A DNA stretch of 33,500 bases, taken from Gammaproteobacteria bacterium (GTDB lineage Bacteria; Pseudomonadota; Gammaproteobacteria; SZUA-229). Below, one piece after another: positions 7,698 to 15,959 of this stretch; position 1 is the first letter of the stretch; the number at the start of each line of letters is the position of its first letter. Location of the stretch: contig WFOC01000073.1 of NCBI GenBank assembly GCA_015488295.1, positions 1-33,500 on the forward strand, read 5' to 3'. A program made the translations under genes and the position numbers. Under the pieces are notes generated by a model. The model was not told the origin of the DNA. It saw only the letters and a list, made by a program, of their open reading frames with translations, and made no database searches.

Positions 7698-8584
7698 TGG
7701 CCAAAATTTTCCTCACAGCTTTTCTTTCACCAGCACTCAGCATTTTTTTGCTCACCGTCATGGCGACCGATGTTTTTGCCACACAGGCTGTACCGAAAAA
7801 AAACATCACTCTGAAAAACACTTCCTGCATACAGTGCCATGAAGCACAAAACCGTTCACTGATAAAAGACTGGCAGAACAGCGCACATGCAACAGCCGAA
7901 CCTGTGGTCGACTGCGTCAGCTGTCACGGCAGCTTACACAGCAACATGGCCAGCACTGCACGGCACGATGATTCCTGCACCGGCTGTCACGGCGGTGAAA
8001 AAGCACCCGTTGCGCACAGCTACGCAAGTTCAAAACACGGCAGCCTGATGCGCATCGAAAAAAATACTTATGACTGGAACCAGCCGTTTATTTTGGCAAA
8101 CTACCGCACACCCGGCTGTGGTTACTGCCACATGTACCAGAGCAACCATAATGTCAGCAGCACCGTCAGGCATGAGCTGATGAATGGCAAAACCGATAAT
8201 TCAGAAATAGAAAAAGTACAGGATAAAATGCGGCAAGCTTGCCAGACGTGCCATGCACCGCGTTACATAAGCCTGCTATTTAGTAACGGCGAAGCCATGC
8301 TGGAAATTGCCCGCAAAAAAGTACGCGAAGCAAAAGCGGTTATAGATCAGGCGGAAAATCACTTTAATGAAAACCAGCTGGCACCGGCGAAACAACAGTT
8401 CAAGAAAATGCAGCAGCACCTGAGAAATGTTCACCTCGGCATTGGCCACCAGTCACCGGACTATCAGTGGTGGCACGGCCAGCCAGCACTGGACGGTGAC
8501 CTGCTGCGCATCAAGGACAGCATCGGCGAGTTGCAGCGTTTGAAAGCTATCAATGAATCCCGTTCCGATGCTGTCAGCGATTAA
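7697..8584 (+). CDS. Pentahaem cytochrome c related to HAO
   Basis: A 295-residue exported cytochrome with signal peptide (about 1-29) and five CXXCH sites: C44, C73, C94, C141 and C182. Landmarks match the upstream octahaem protein: KDWQNSAHA after haem 1, SSKHG and YDWNQP after haem 3, and CGYCHMYQSNHN at haem 4. By those landmarks its haems correspond to haems 1, 2, 6, 7 and 8 of the octahaem protein, so the block with haems 3-5 is missing. The C-terminus has a helical region with HQSPDYQWWHG, a family-like tail. It lacks the position of the HAO catalytic haem, so I infer an electron relay or structural partner. It ends in a 4-bp convergent overlap with the next gene. Confidence 0.85.
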   Translation: MAKIFLTAFLSPALSIFLLTVMATDVFATQAVPKKNITLKNTSCIQCHEAQNRSLIKDWQNSAHATAEPVVDCVSCHGSLHSNMASTARHDDSCTGCHGGEKAPVAHSYASSKHGSLMRIEKNTYDWNQPFILANYRTPGCGYCHMYQSNHNVSSTVRHELMNGKTDNSEIEKVQDKMRQACQTCHAPRYISLLFSNGEAMLEIARKKVREAKAVIDQAENHFNENQLAPAKQQFKKMQQHLRNVHLGIGHQSPDYQWWHGQPALDGDLLRIKDSIGELQRLKAINESRSDAVSD

Positions 8585-9195
8585 TTATTTTTCAGATAAT
8601 TTTTCGCTTCAACATGCGCCGGCAGTCTGACTAAAACTTTCCGGTATGCAGCTTTCGCCGCAGAAACATCACCCTGCCACGCTCTGGCACGCGCCAGATA
8701 AACCAGCACGGTGCCGTCCGTTGGATAAGCTTTTGCCACCTGCGCAGCATGTTCAGCAAGCGCATCCCACTTTCGCAGACCTTCTTCCGCCACCATCAGG
8801 CGAACGTGTGCCGTGTAATTCCAGCGTGACAAACGCAGCACCTGTAGCGAATATGACTTAACCTGTCGCCAGCGTTTTTGCGCGATCAACGGCAGGGTAA
8901 TACCCAGTTTTGCATCGATTGAATCAGGATTTTTTTCGATGGCCTTTCTGTAGTAACTGATCGAATCACCATTCTCGCCCATGAGATACATCAGGTAAGC
9001 ATAACGCAACAAGGCATATTCATTGCCGGAATCGGCGACAGGTTCAATAACCTCTGCGGCCTGTTCATATTTTCCAGCCGCTGCCAGCTGGTAGGATTGT
9101 TCCCACACCGAGCTACCGGCATGACTTGCCGTGGCAACAAAAAGCAAAATTAAAACAAGAATATTTTTCTTATTAAACATCATTATTGGTCTCAA
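8581..9195 (-). CDS. Exported TPR protein (last gene of region B)
   Basis: About 200 residues with a signal peptide (ILVLILLFVATASHA) and four or five tetratricopeptide repeats, for example GKYEQAAEVIEPVADSG and DVSAAKAAYRKVLVRLP. Predicted periplasmic scaffold. It is homologous to the other TPR protein of the cluster (15310-15945), sharing PD...KLG, QVL...NY...RL, LAE and YP-D landmarks in the same order. The start is ambiguous: the track uses TTG at 9195, which has GGGAG 6 nt upstream, while ATG codons at 9183 and 9180 (MMFNKK or MFNKK) would give a more usual signal peptide. It lies 27-39 nt after the outer-membrane barrel gene. Confidence 0.8.
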   Translation of the reverse strand: MRPIMMFNKKNILVLILLFVATASHAGSSVWEQSYQLAAAGKYEQAAEVIEPVADSGNEYALLRYAYLMYLMGENGDSISYYRKAIEKNPDSIDAKLGITLPLIAQKRWRQVKSYSLQVLRLSRWNYTAHVRLMVAEEGLRKWDALAEHAAQVAKAYPTDGTVLVYLARARAWQGDVSAAKAAYRKVLVRLPAHVEAKNYLKNN

Positions 9196-9222
9196 GATTT
9201 TCTCCCGCTTTCTAATTAGTGG

Positions 9223-10134
9223 CTACCAGCTTTTGGTCAGGCTGACATAAAGATACTGCTGGTTATAAACATTACCGATCAATTTGTTTTCGTAGTTTTC
9301 AACACCGGCAATAGCGGTGATGTCGACACTCTCGCCAGGTTTCCAGCCCAGTCCCAGAAGCACCGATCCCTGTTGCACATCAGCCAGGTTATAAACAGTG
9401 AAAGCATCATTATCCACGGCAAAGATTCGCTTGCCTGCCAGCACATCAATAAAGAAACTGTCCAGCCCCAGTGTTGCACCGGGTGCAAGCCAGTGTGTCC
9501 ATTTTATATCAACCGAATTTAACGACTCTTCCCCCTGAGAGAGGTTTTTATCGCTGGAGGTAATCAGATAGGCTTTTATACGCAGCCAGTCTGCATTCTG
9601 GTTAAAACCAAAACCAATGGACGGCGTAATTTGCGTCATGGTCAGATCACCATTGTTGGGGTAATACGATTCGGTGTATTCAACATCAAGATACAGATCC
9701 TGATCATAATTTATATAGGCCAGCTTCGGCGCGATCACAGTCACCTCATCCGTCAGACCAGTGGGATCATCATTGGAAATGATATGGCCGACCACCTGCG
9801 CGGTTACCTTGCCGCCAAGCATGTCCGTAAAAAAGTGGTATTGCAGACGACCGGCAAAAGCGTCCTGGGCAATCTCGAATGTGCCTGCACCCGTATCCTT
9901 GAAAGCGATTGCTGTATTGTTGTAAGCCATGGCAAAACTGAAGCTGTCCAGATAATCCGCGTTCAGTATCAAGCTGCCTGAAAACAGACTGTCCCGCTCC
10001 ACCGAACCGGTATACATACCCGGCATAGCACTGAGTGTTGTCGATACATACCAGTCTTCACCAGCATTTACATTAGTTGCCATCACGCTGGACAGTGCCA
10101 GCGCCGGCAATAGACTTCTCTTAAAATTTTTCAT
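9223..10134 (-). CDS. Predicted outer-membrane beta-barrel protein
   Basis: 303 residues with a signal peptide (LLPALALSSVMATNVNA, cleavage near residue 24) followed by alternating amphipathic strands (FSFAMAYNNTAIAF, LYLDVEYTESYY, QQYLYVSLTKSW) and an aromatic C-terminal residue, as in outer-membrane barrels. Roughly 12-14 strands could fit, which is an estimate. RBS AGAGG precedes the ATG. A 69-nt AT-rich spacer separates it from the C45 hydrolase gene upstream. I do not recognise a family. Its place between enzyme and TPR genes suggests a channel or receptor for the cluster's substrate or product. Confidence 0.7.
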   Translation of the reverse strand: MKNFKRSLLPALALSSVMATNVNAGEDWYVSTTLSAMPGMYTGSVERDSLFSGSLILNADYLDSFSFAMAYNNTAIAFKDTGAGTFEIAQDAFAGRLQYHFFTDMLGGKVTAQVVGHIISNDDPTGLTDEVTVIAPKLAYINYDQDLYLDVEYTESYYPNNGDLTMTQITPSIGFGFNQNADWLRIKAYLITSSDKNLSQGEESLNSVDIKWTHWLAPGATLGLDSFFIDVLAGKRIFAVDNDAFTVYNLADVQQGSVLLGLGWKPGESVDITAIAGVENYENKLIGNVYNQQYLYVSLTKSW

Positions 10135-10203
10135 ATAACCTCTGAAGATTAAACCTGTTACTTATATTTTTATTTTCATTTTTTGTCACTGCATTATTTG
10201 CAG

Positions 10204-11178
10204 CTAATAAGTTACCCAGAACGCCTCTTCCTCAAAGCTGGCAAATGATTTATAACGTCGCACGCCAAACGGCCAGCGAAACTCGGTGGCCTTCAATGTC
10301 GGATTATAAATTGCGGTATAAATCGTGCCAAAACCCTGCTCATAATTATCAGCAAACAATGGCGCGTATTCAAAACTGTCGATAAAACTTTCGATATTGA
10401 TCATGGGATCATAAAGTTTGTCGATCAGAAATTTTTTGCGCTCATATGATCTGGAAAAAATAGCATAATCAGTCAGCTCATATTCACCCTGATGATTCAC
10501 AGCCAGCGGGATATGAGAAACCTGCGGCAAATTATTCGGGTGCAGTTCGATAGTATTGACGATGTAGTTTGCATCCAGCACGGTCACGTTATACGCCATA
10601 TGTGTTGGTATGCGCTGCAGCACTTCGATGGCCTGCTCGGTGGTTTTGCAAAACTCAAGAATGTAACGAAGGATAATGGGAATGCCAAATCCTTCACCAC
10701 GGTCACGTGTACCACCAAAAGACAGGGAAACGGCAAGGCCGTGTTCATTCATGCCATCAAGCACGCCCCATAAACAGTCCGTCGAAGCGATAACTTCTGT
10801 TTCGAACCAGCGGCTTTTGAGAATACGCATTTCAGCCAGCGCCAGATCATAATCATAATTGCGCACCAGTATCGGGTTGTACTTTGTCCACACCGCCTGC
10901 GAGCAACCGCTGGCATAAGGTGCCGGGCAATAAAAACTTAACAGCCGCGCATCCAGGTCATCGGCATCTGTCAGTTCGATCAAAGACAGCCATAAAGCCT
11001 CAAACTCCGGCATATATTGCTTGATCGCATTATGGCAGGCCTGATAATTCGGCCGGGTGAACTCACCTTCCTGCAAAAACCATTTACGGTAACCGTCAAT
11101 GGCCTGCCGGTAATAAGCCAGCCATTTCTCACCCGGTTCGGCTTCGTTAACAAATTGTACTAGCTTGGTATTTCTCAT
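10204..11178 (-). CDS. C45-family autoproteolytic Ntn-hydrolase / acyltransferase
   Basis: 324 residues resembling acyl-CoA:isopenicillin N acyltransferase-like C45 proteins, which cleave themselves to expose an N-terminal cysteine and then hydrolyse or transfer amide-linked acyl groups. The processing site is predicted at G91-C92 (YASGCSQAV), followed by the typical LVRNYDYD, then GVLDGMNEHGLAVSLSFGG and a downstream NVTVLDANY segment. The N-terminal 91 residues would be the propeptide or alpha chain. No signal peptide, so cytoplasmic. The ATG shares one base with the stop of the ATP-grasp gene, implying coupled expression of a bond-forming and a bond-breaking enzyme. The substrate is not known. 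Confidence 0.83.
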   Translation of the reverse strand: MRNTKLVQFVNEAEPGEKWLAYYRQAIDGYRKWFLQEGEFTRPNYQACHNAIKQYMPEFEALWLSLIELTDADDLDARLLSFYCPAPYASGCSQAVWTKYNPILVRNYDYDLALAEMRILKSRWFETEVIASTDCLWGVLDGMNEHGLAVSLSFGGTRDRGEGFGIPIILRYILEFCKTTEQAIEVLQRIPTHMAYNVTVLDANYIVNTIELHPNNLPQVSHIPLAVNHQGEYELTDYAIFSRSYERKKFLIDKLYDPMINIESFIDSFEYAPLFADNYEQGFGTIYTAIYNPTLKATEFRWPFGVRRYKSFASFEEEAFWVTY

Positions 11179-12665
11179 CAGGCATCAGCAGCAGATTTCA
11201 GGCTGGCGTGTTTACCATAACGTTGGGTCAACAGAAATTCTTCTTTACTCAACTCACGATATTCCAGCATGCTATAAACCGTATCAATCAGGGCATCAGC
11301 AACATCAGTGAGAACATTATGTCTGTCCTGCAGCTGTTTATTGGCAAAAAGAATCAGGATGTCAGCACCTTTATAGACGTAACCATCAGCCGCCATAATG
11401 CGCAGGATAAATATCTCACCATCTGCCAGCTGGCGCGGGTTATCGGCGTAGCGCAAAAAGGTTAACGTTTTGCCATCAAAAGAATACACGCCCGTCTCTG
11501 GCACACGGGTAATAATTTTCAGCGTCTGCTCAGTGTATTTAAAAATCAACTGGCCAAACTCGGGGTGTAAAAATTCCTGAACACTGCGATTAAAAGTTTC
11601 CGGCGGCAGATCAAATGCGGTATCACTGAATTCCAGTAAGTGAAACAGAAACAGCGGAATATTCTGGTTACAGAAAGCCGACATATTGGTGATGGCGCTG
11701 ATACCGGTGACACGTGGATTTATTTCGCCAAGGTAAACCTGCACGTCATCGCGATCCGCCACATCGATAAGGTAATCCACTTCAAAATACCCCCGGTAAC
11801 CTTTTTCATACAAAGCGTGCCCAAGGTTTTCCGTGTAACGATACATGGTTTGCTGTGTTTTTTTATCGAAGACATCAGGGTTAACATCATTACCACACCA
11901 GCCGCCTTTATAAGGTGTCAGTTTCGGATGACCGATAATCTCGGTTAATATCGGGCCAACGTATGTTCCCTGCCGTGTTGCACAGGCTTCCATTGCCACC
12001 TGCAAACACTGGATGCGCTTCATCACCTTGACCTGCTCTTCCGACTCGATCCTGTCCGCAACTGCTTGGTAGTCCGCTTCATTCGCAATAAAGAACGTTG
12101 TCTTACCAGAGTCACCGTAAGCTGTTTGAATAACAACTTCATCACCCAGGTTATTGCTTTCGATAACTTCACGTAACCTGCTATAGCTGGGGATTTTCAC
12201 CAGGGCATTGGGCACACTCGGCACATCCACGCTGTTACCGATTTCTGTGGTGGTGATTTTATTATCGATATGCCTGACCAGTTTGTTTGGCGGCATGATC
12301 AGATCCATATCTAATGAGTCGACAAGCTTTTCCAGCTCGCGATCATAGAACAGAAACATGGCTTTACAGTCATGACCGGCATCCCTGTTGCTTTTAATAT
12401 GCTCAACTATTTTTTTATTGCCGAGCAGAAACTGATTGATGGCTTCAATATCCTTAAACACAGGCACGTCACTGTAGTCGGGCATGATGAGGCTGCCATT
12501 ACGACCATCGTAACAATCAATAAAATTCACATTAAACCAGCGATTCACCCAGTCGGCGATGGCCATCAGATTAAAATTTGTTGCACTGATAAAATAAAAG
12601 GCACTTTCATTGTTACGGAAGTGCTGTTTAATATCCTGTACGCTGCTTAGTTTATTCTCGCTCAT
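11178..12665 (-). CDS. ATP-grasp ligase
   Basis: 495 residues with the ATP-grasp fold. The phosphate-binding loop is GDSGKTTFF (184-192), preceded by VVIQTAYG. FEVDYLID (294-301) and YLGEINPRVTG (311-321) give the metal- and nucleotide-binding acidic residues. Such enzymes activate a carboxylate as acyl phosphate and join it to an amine or thiol. No biotin-carboxylase partner domains are present. The track start at 12668 is a TTG; the ATG at 12665 has AGAAGG 4 nt upstream and overlaps the decarboxylase stop in TGATG, so I use it. Cytoplasmic. The neighbours supply a candidate amine (PLP enzyme) and a candidate amidase (C45). Confidence 0.82.
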   Translation of the reverse strand: MSENKLSSVQDIKQHFRNNESAFYFISATNFNLMAIADWVNRWFNVNFIDCYDGRNGSLIMPDYSDVPVFKDIEAINQFLLGNKKIVEHIKSNRDAGHDCKAMFLFYDRELEKLVDSLDMDLIMPPNKLVRHIDNKITTTEIGNSVDVPSVPNALVKIPSYSRLREVIESNNLGDEVVIQTAYGDSGKTTFFIANEADYQAVADRIESEEQVKVMKRIQCLQVAMEACATRQGTYVGPILTEIIGHPKLTPYKGGWCGNDVNPDVFDKKTQQTMYRYTENLGHALYEKGYRGYFEVDYLIDVADRDDVQVYLGEINPRVTGISAITNMSAFCNQNIPLFLFHLLEFSDTAFDLPPETFNRSVQEFLHPEFGQLIFKYTEQTLKIITRVPETGVYSFDGKTLTFLRYADNPRQLADGEIFILRIMAADGYVYKGADILILFANKQLQDRHNVLTDVADALIDTVYSMLEYRELSKEEFLLTQRYGKHASLKSAADA

Positions 12666-15304
12666 CAACCTTCTCTTGCTAAAAACTCTTTACTGAAAAT
12701 CTTCAAACCCTGCTCTGCATGGTAACCGTGTACTTCTTTAATCTGAATATTCTGCAAATACAGCAGAATGTCATAGCTAATCAACTGACCGGGTACGACG
12801 ATAGGAAAGCCCGGTGGGTAGGGTGTAATAAAACCGGCAGAAACCAGCTTGAGATCATTCATCACCTGCTTCATCAACTCAGTGGTCAACGGCATGTATG
12901 CGACATTTTCGGACTTCATGCCGGCGTAATAAGCACGCCTGAGATCAACTGCCTGAAAATTATTTTTCTGCTCGGACTGAAAGGCAACAAACTTGCTGTG
13001 ATAGTTTCTCGTCAATGGCAGGTTGGCAATATATTTTTCATGACTGGTAACCGAAGGTGAGTTATCCAGCTTGTTCGCAATATGATGCAACGCCTCAAGC
13101 AAATACTTGATGTTGTTGTCATCAACGCCGATATTAACAATAAACAAAATCGTGTTATGCGAGGTTTTGTTTACCTGTATGTCATATTGCGTCATCAACA
13201 TCTGACGAAAATTCGGCCCGTCGATACCCGTTGCGCTGATGTCAACAGTGATACGTGTTGGATCAACAGCAAACAGTGTTTCGCGGTAACCACCATACAC
13301 CGCCGGATAATACATAACAGACTCATCATCCGGTTTCAGCGGGCCGCGATATTCATCAGGAACCAGCTGACTGTCATCAAGCACTTTAAAATAGCGATTA
13401 AGGTGTTCAGACTGCTTTATCCTGCGACGCAGTTGCCAGGCCAGCTGCAGGGATTTTCGCACCATGGCATAACCTTCCAGACTCATCTGCCTGCGAGCAA
13501 AATCCAGTGAAGCGATAATCTGATAGTTCGGCGAGGTTGAAGTATGAGTGCGATAGGCTTCGTAAAAGTCATCCACTGAAAAATCAACATCAAAAATATG
13601 CAGCATCGATGCCTGACGAAACGCTGTCAGGGTTTTGTGAATCGATTGTGTTGCATAAACCCTGACCTTGAACTGATCGGGGTCGGGATACAGCGCATTG
13701 TTCAAAATGTATTCATCATCCAGCTCAACACCATCACGCCACCTGTTATACAGTTCGCGATACTGATCATCAGTTTTCATCAACAGCAGGGCATTAGCCG
13801 AACTCATCGCGGTCTTACCCTGGTATAGCGGGTTGAAATAACCAAACGAAAACCACGCCTCATCCCAGTGAAAAATAATATCCGGCTTGATCGCCAGTAT
13901 ATCCATCATGTAACGTTTGACATCGTAAATAACGCCATCAAAAGTCGAGTTGGTCAGAGTAATCTGTTTTACCCGGTGCAACTGCCCCTGGTTTTTAAGA
14001 TCAAGCAGCACCTGTTTGATTCGCTTCAGCGTTACGCAGCCATAAAGGTCATATTGATTCAAAGGGTAGGTTTCAAGAAAAACCGGTGTCGCACCAGACA
14101 ACAGTACAGAATATGGAATCGATTTATGACAGTCCGACGACACCAGCACAATATCATCCGGATGCAGGTTTGCCTGCATTACTATCTTGTTGGCCGTGGT
14201 TGTACCATTGGTAATGAAATAGGTTTTTTTTGATTGAAACAGCTGTGACGCTTTATTCTGTGCCTGCGAAATCGAACCGCGTGGATCCATGATCGAATCC
14301 ATGCCGCCCAACGTTGATGATGTCTCCGCAGAAAAAATACCTTCGCCATAAAAATCAGCAACATCACGAATCCAGCAGGATGAGTGTATCGATTGCCCCT
14401 GCGATATAGGCAGCGCATGAAACGATCCCTTGGGGCGTTTCGCATAAGAACGCAGCGCATCAAAAAACGGCGTTGAATATCGCTGCTCGATGCCACTTAA
14501 AATCAGCGCATGCATGTCCGCAAACAAATTGGCACTCTGTGCATAAATAATTCGGTCAAACAGCTCCTGATGCAACTCCGAAGCAAAACCTTCGCTCATG
14601 TAATAATGATCAATCTCCGGACGCAAATGCGTGAGATGTTTTTTAAGATCGATTGTCAGATTGTCACTGCGCTCACTCACCCCCTGAAAAAACGGCGAAA
14701 AAAGTGATTCGAAATCAAAAGGAAGCTGCTTGCTAATACCAAACATATCCAGATAAATACAGGCCTGTATATCAGCATTGGAAAGGATGGCAATAATCGC
14801 ATCGTGATAATTATCAACAAACAGAATATCAAACAGAAAATCATCATGTGATGTTTTGAAGTTTGCCAGCGAGTTGCGATACAGCAATTCATATTCAGCA
14901 GGATCGGGATGAATAATCAAAACCTCGAAATACGGCTTGAGGGTTTTTCTTTTTTCGTGAGACGTGTAATGCGAAGCCAGCAGATTACTGCGCGGCCTGT
15001 CGAGATTATTCAGATTGGTATAAAACGGTATAAACTCCTGGGTGCGGTATGTTTTATGTTGCAGCGATTCATAAATATTTTCAGCCAGAAGCCGGAAAGA
15101 CTCAACATTGGCTGCATCAAAATATTTCTTTAGCTGAAAGAGTGTCTCACGACCAGGATAGGCCCAGTAACTTTCCAGCTGAAAAACCCTGTCAAAAATT
15201 TCACCAGCAGCAGCCAGCCCGTCTGTATCTATCGAATCACAGATGCACCGCCATAATTCAAGGCGCTGGCTTTCAAGATCAAATGACTGTTTCTCCGGTT
15301 GCAT
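12665..15304 (-). CDS. Large Orn/Lys/Arg-decarboxylase-like PLP enzyme
   Basis: 879 residues, longer than the usual 710-760 of this fold-type I group. Residues 1-120 are an extra N-terminal region with no recognised domain. Residues about 125-195 look like the response-regulator-like wing domain (YFEVLIIHPDPAEYELL, LFDILFVDNYHDAI). The PLP core has TNGTTTANK (365-373), SSDCHKS (389-395), the ring-binding DEAW (481-484) and the Schiff-base lysine K557 in ATQSIHKTLTAFRQ. Family members decarboxylate ornithine, lysine or arginine to diamines or agmatine. Specificity is not readable. It starts 5 nt after the TPR stop and its own stop overlaps the ATP-grasp ATG. Confidence 0.85.
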   Translation of the reverse strand: MQPEKQSFDLESQRLELWRCICDSIDTDGLAAAGEIFDRVFQLESYWAYPGRETLFQLKKYFDAANVESFRLLAENIYESLQHKTYRTQEFIPFYTNLNNLDRPRSNLLASHYTSHEKRKTLKPYFEVLIIHPDPAEYELLYRNSLANFKTSHDDFLFDILFVDNYHDAIIAILSNADIQACIYLDMFGISKQLPFDFESLFSPFFQGVSERSDNLTIDLKKHLTHLRPEIDHYYMSEGFASELHQELFDRIIYAQSANLFADMHALILSGIEQRYSTPFFDALRSYAKRPKGSFHALPISQGQSIHSSCWIRDVADFYGEGIFSAETSSTLGGMDSIMDPRGSISQAQNKASQLFQSKKTYFITNGTTTANKIVMQANLHPDDIVLVSSDCHKSIPYSVLLSGATPVFLETYPLNQYDLYGCVTLKRIKQVLLDLKNQGQLHRVKQITLTNSTFDGVIYDVKRYMMDILAIKPDIIFHWDEAWFSFGYFNPLYQGKTAMSSANALLLMKTDDQYRELYNRWRDGVELDDEYILNNALYPDPDQFKVRVYATQSIHKTLTAFRQASMLHIFDVDFSVDDFYEAYRTHTSTSPNYQIIASLDFARRQMSLEGYAMVRKSLQLAWQLRRRIKQSEHLNRYFKVLDDSQLVPDEYRGPLKPDDESVMYYPAVYGGYRETLFAVDPTRITVDISATGIDGPNFRQMLMTQYDIQVNKTSHNTILFIVNIGVDDNNIKYLLEALHHIANKLDNSPSVTSHEKYIANLPLTRNYHSKFVAFQSEQKNNFQAVDLRRAYYAGMKSENVAYMPLTTELMKQVMNDLKLVSAGFITPYPPGFPIVVPGQLISYDILLYLQNIQIKEVHGYHAEQGLKIFSKEFLAREG

Positions 15305-15309
15305 CGCTA

Positions 15310-15945
15310 TTATTTTTCCAGCGCCTGAAGCACTGAACGTGCATCAACATTTTCCGGATCAAGAATCAGCACGTCCTGCATAACTGCCGCTGCCCGCACA
15401 TAATCCTGCTGTTTGTATTTCAGCAGACCAAACTCACCGAGGAACAATACATCACTGGGGTAACGCACCAGCATTTTGATAAGAACTTTTTCTGCCAGCT
15501 CAAGCTGGTCAGTCTGGCGCAACACATAGGCCAGTCGCAGATTACCGTAATAATTATAATAATCAACACTCAGAACCTGATAACCAATCTTGCTGGCATC
15601 ATCGTATTTTCCGGCCTGAAGGTAAACATACATCAAGCCCAGCTTCGGAGTCAGCGCATCGGGCAAAGCAGCAGAAGCCTGCTTGTAATGTGTTTCTGCA
15701 TTTTTAAACTGTGCATTCAAACGGTAAAGATAACCCAGACGATTATTCACCCCATAAGTCTTGCTGTATTCCTTATACACCAGTTGCAGGGCTTTTATCG
15801 CATCTTCATAATTCCCGGACTTTTCATAATTATAGGATTTGTAATAAGCCTGGGAGATCTGCTCACCGGTTAATTCTTTAGCAGACAATGCTCCGGCATT
15901 AAAAACCAGTGCCAGAAAAAATAATATGTTGTAGTACTTGTTCAA
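15310..15945 (-). CDS. Exported TPR protein (second gene of region B)
   Basis: 211 residues with signal peptide (YYNILFFLALVFNAGALSA) and about five TPR units such as GNYEDAIKALQLVYKEY and GKYDDASKIGYQVLSVD. Predicted periplasmic scaffold. The start codon is TTG (15943-15945); no in-frame ATG would keep the signal peptide, and only an AGG 12 nt upstream serves as RBS, suggesting low or coupled translation 14 nt after the transporter stop. It is clearly homologous to the TPR protein at the other end of the cluster (8581-9195). Confidence 0.78.
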   Translation of the reverse strand: MNKYYNILFFLALVFNAGALSAKELTGEQISQAYYKSYNYEKSGNYEDAIKALQLVYKEYSKTYGVNNRLGYLYRLNAQFKNAETHYKQASAALPDALTPKLGLMYVYLQAGKYDDASKIGYQVLSVDYYNYYGNLRLAYVLRQTDQLELAEKVLIKMLVRYPSDVLFLGEFGLLKYKQQDYVRAAAVMQDVLILDPENVDARSVLQALEK

Positions 15946-15959
15946 TGTAAAAACCAGCC

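Noticed and set aside
6324-8584. NrfA nitrite reductase or MccA sulfite reductase identity for the cytochromes
   Set aside because: No CXXCK and no long-spaced CX15CH motif was found; haem order and linkers fit the HAO family.
14182-14496. 104-codon ORF opposite-frame within the decarboxylase-like gene
   Set aside because: It is a same-strand frame shadow rich in Arg, inside a gene with intact catalytic motifs.
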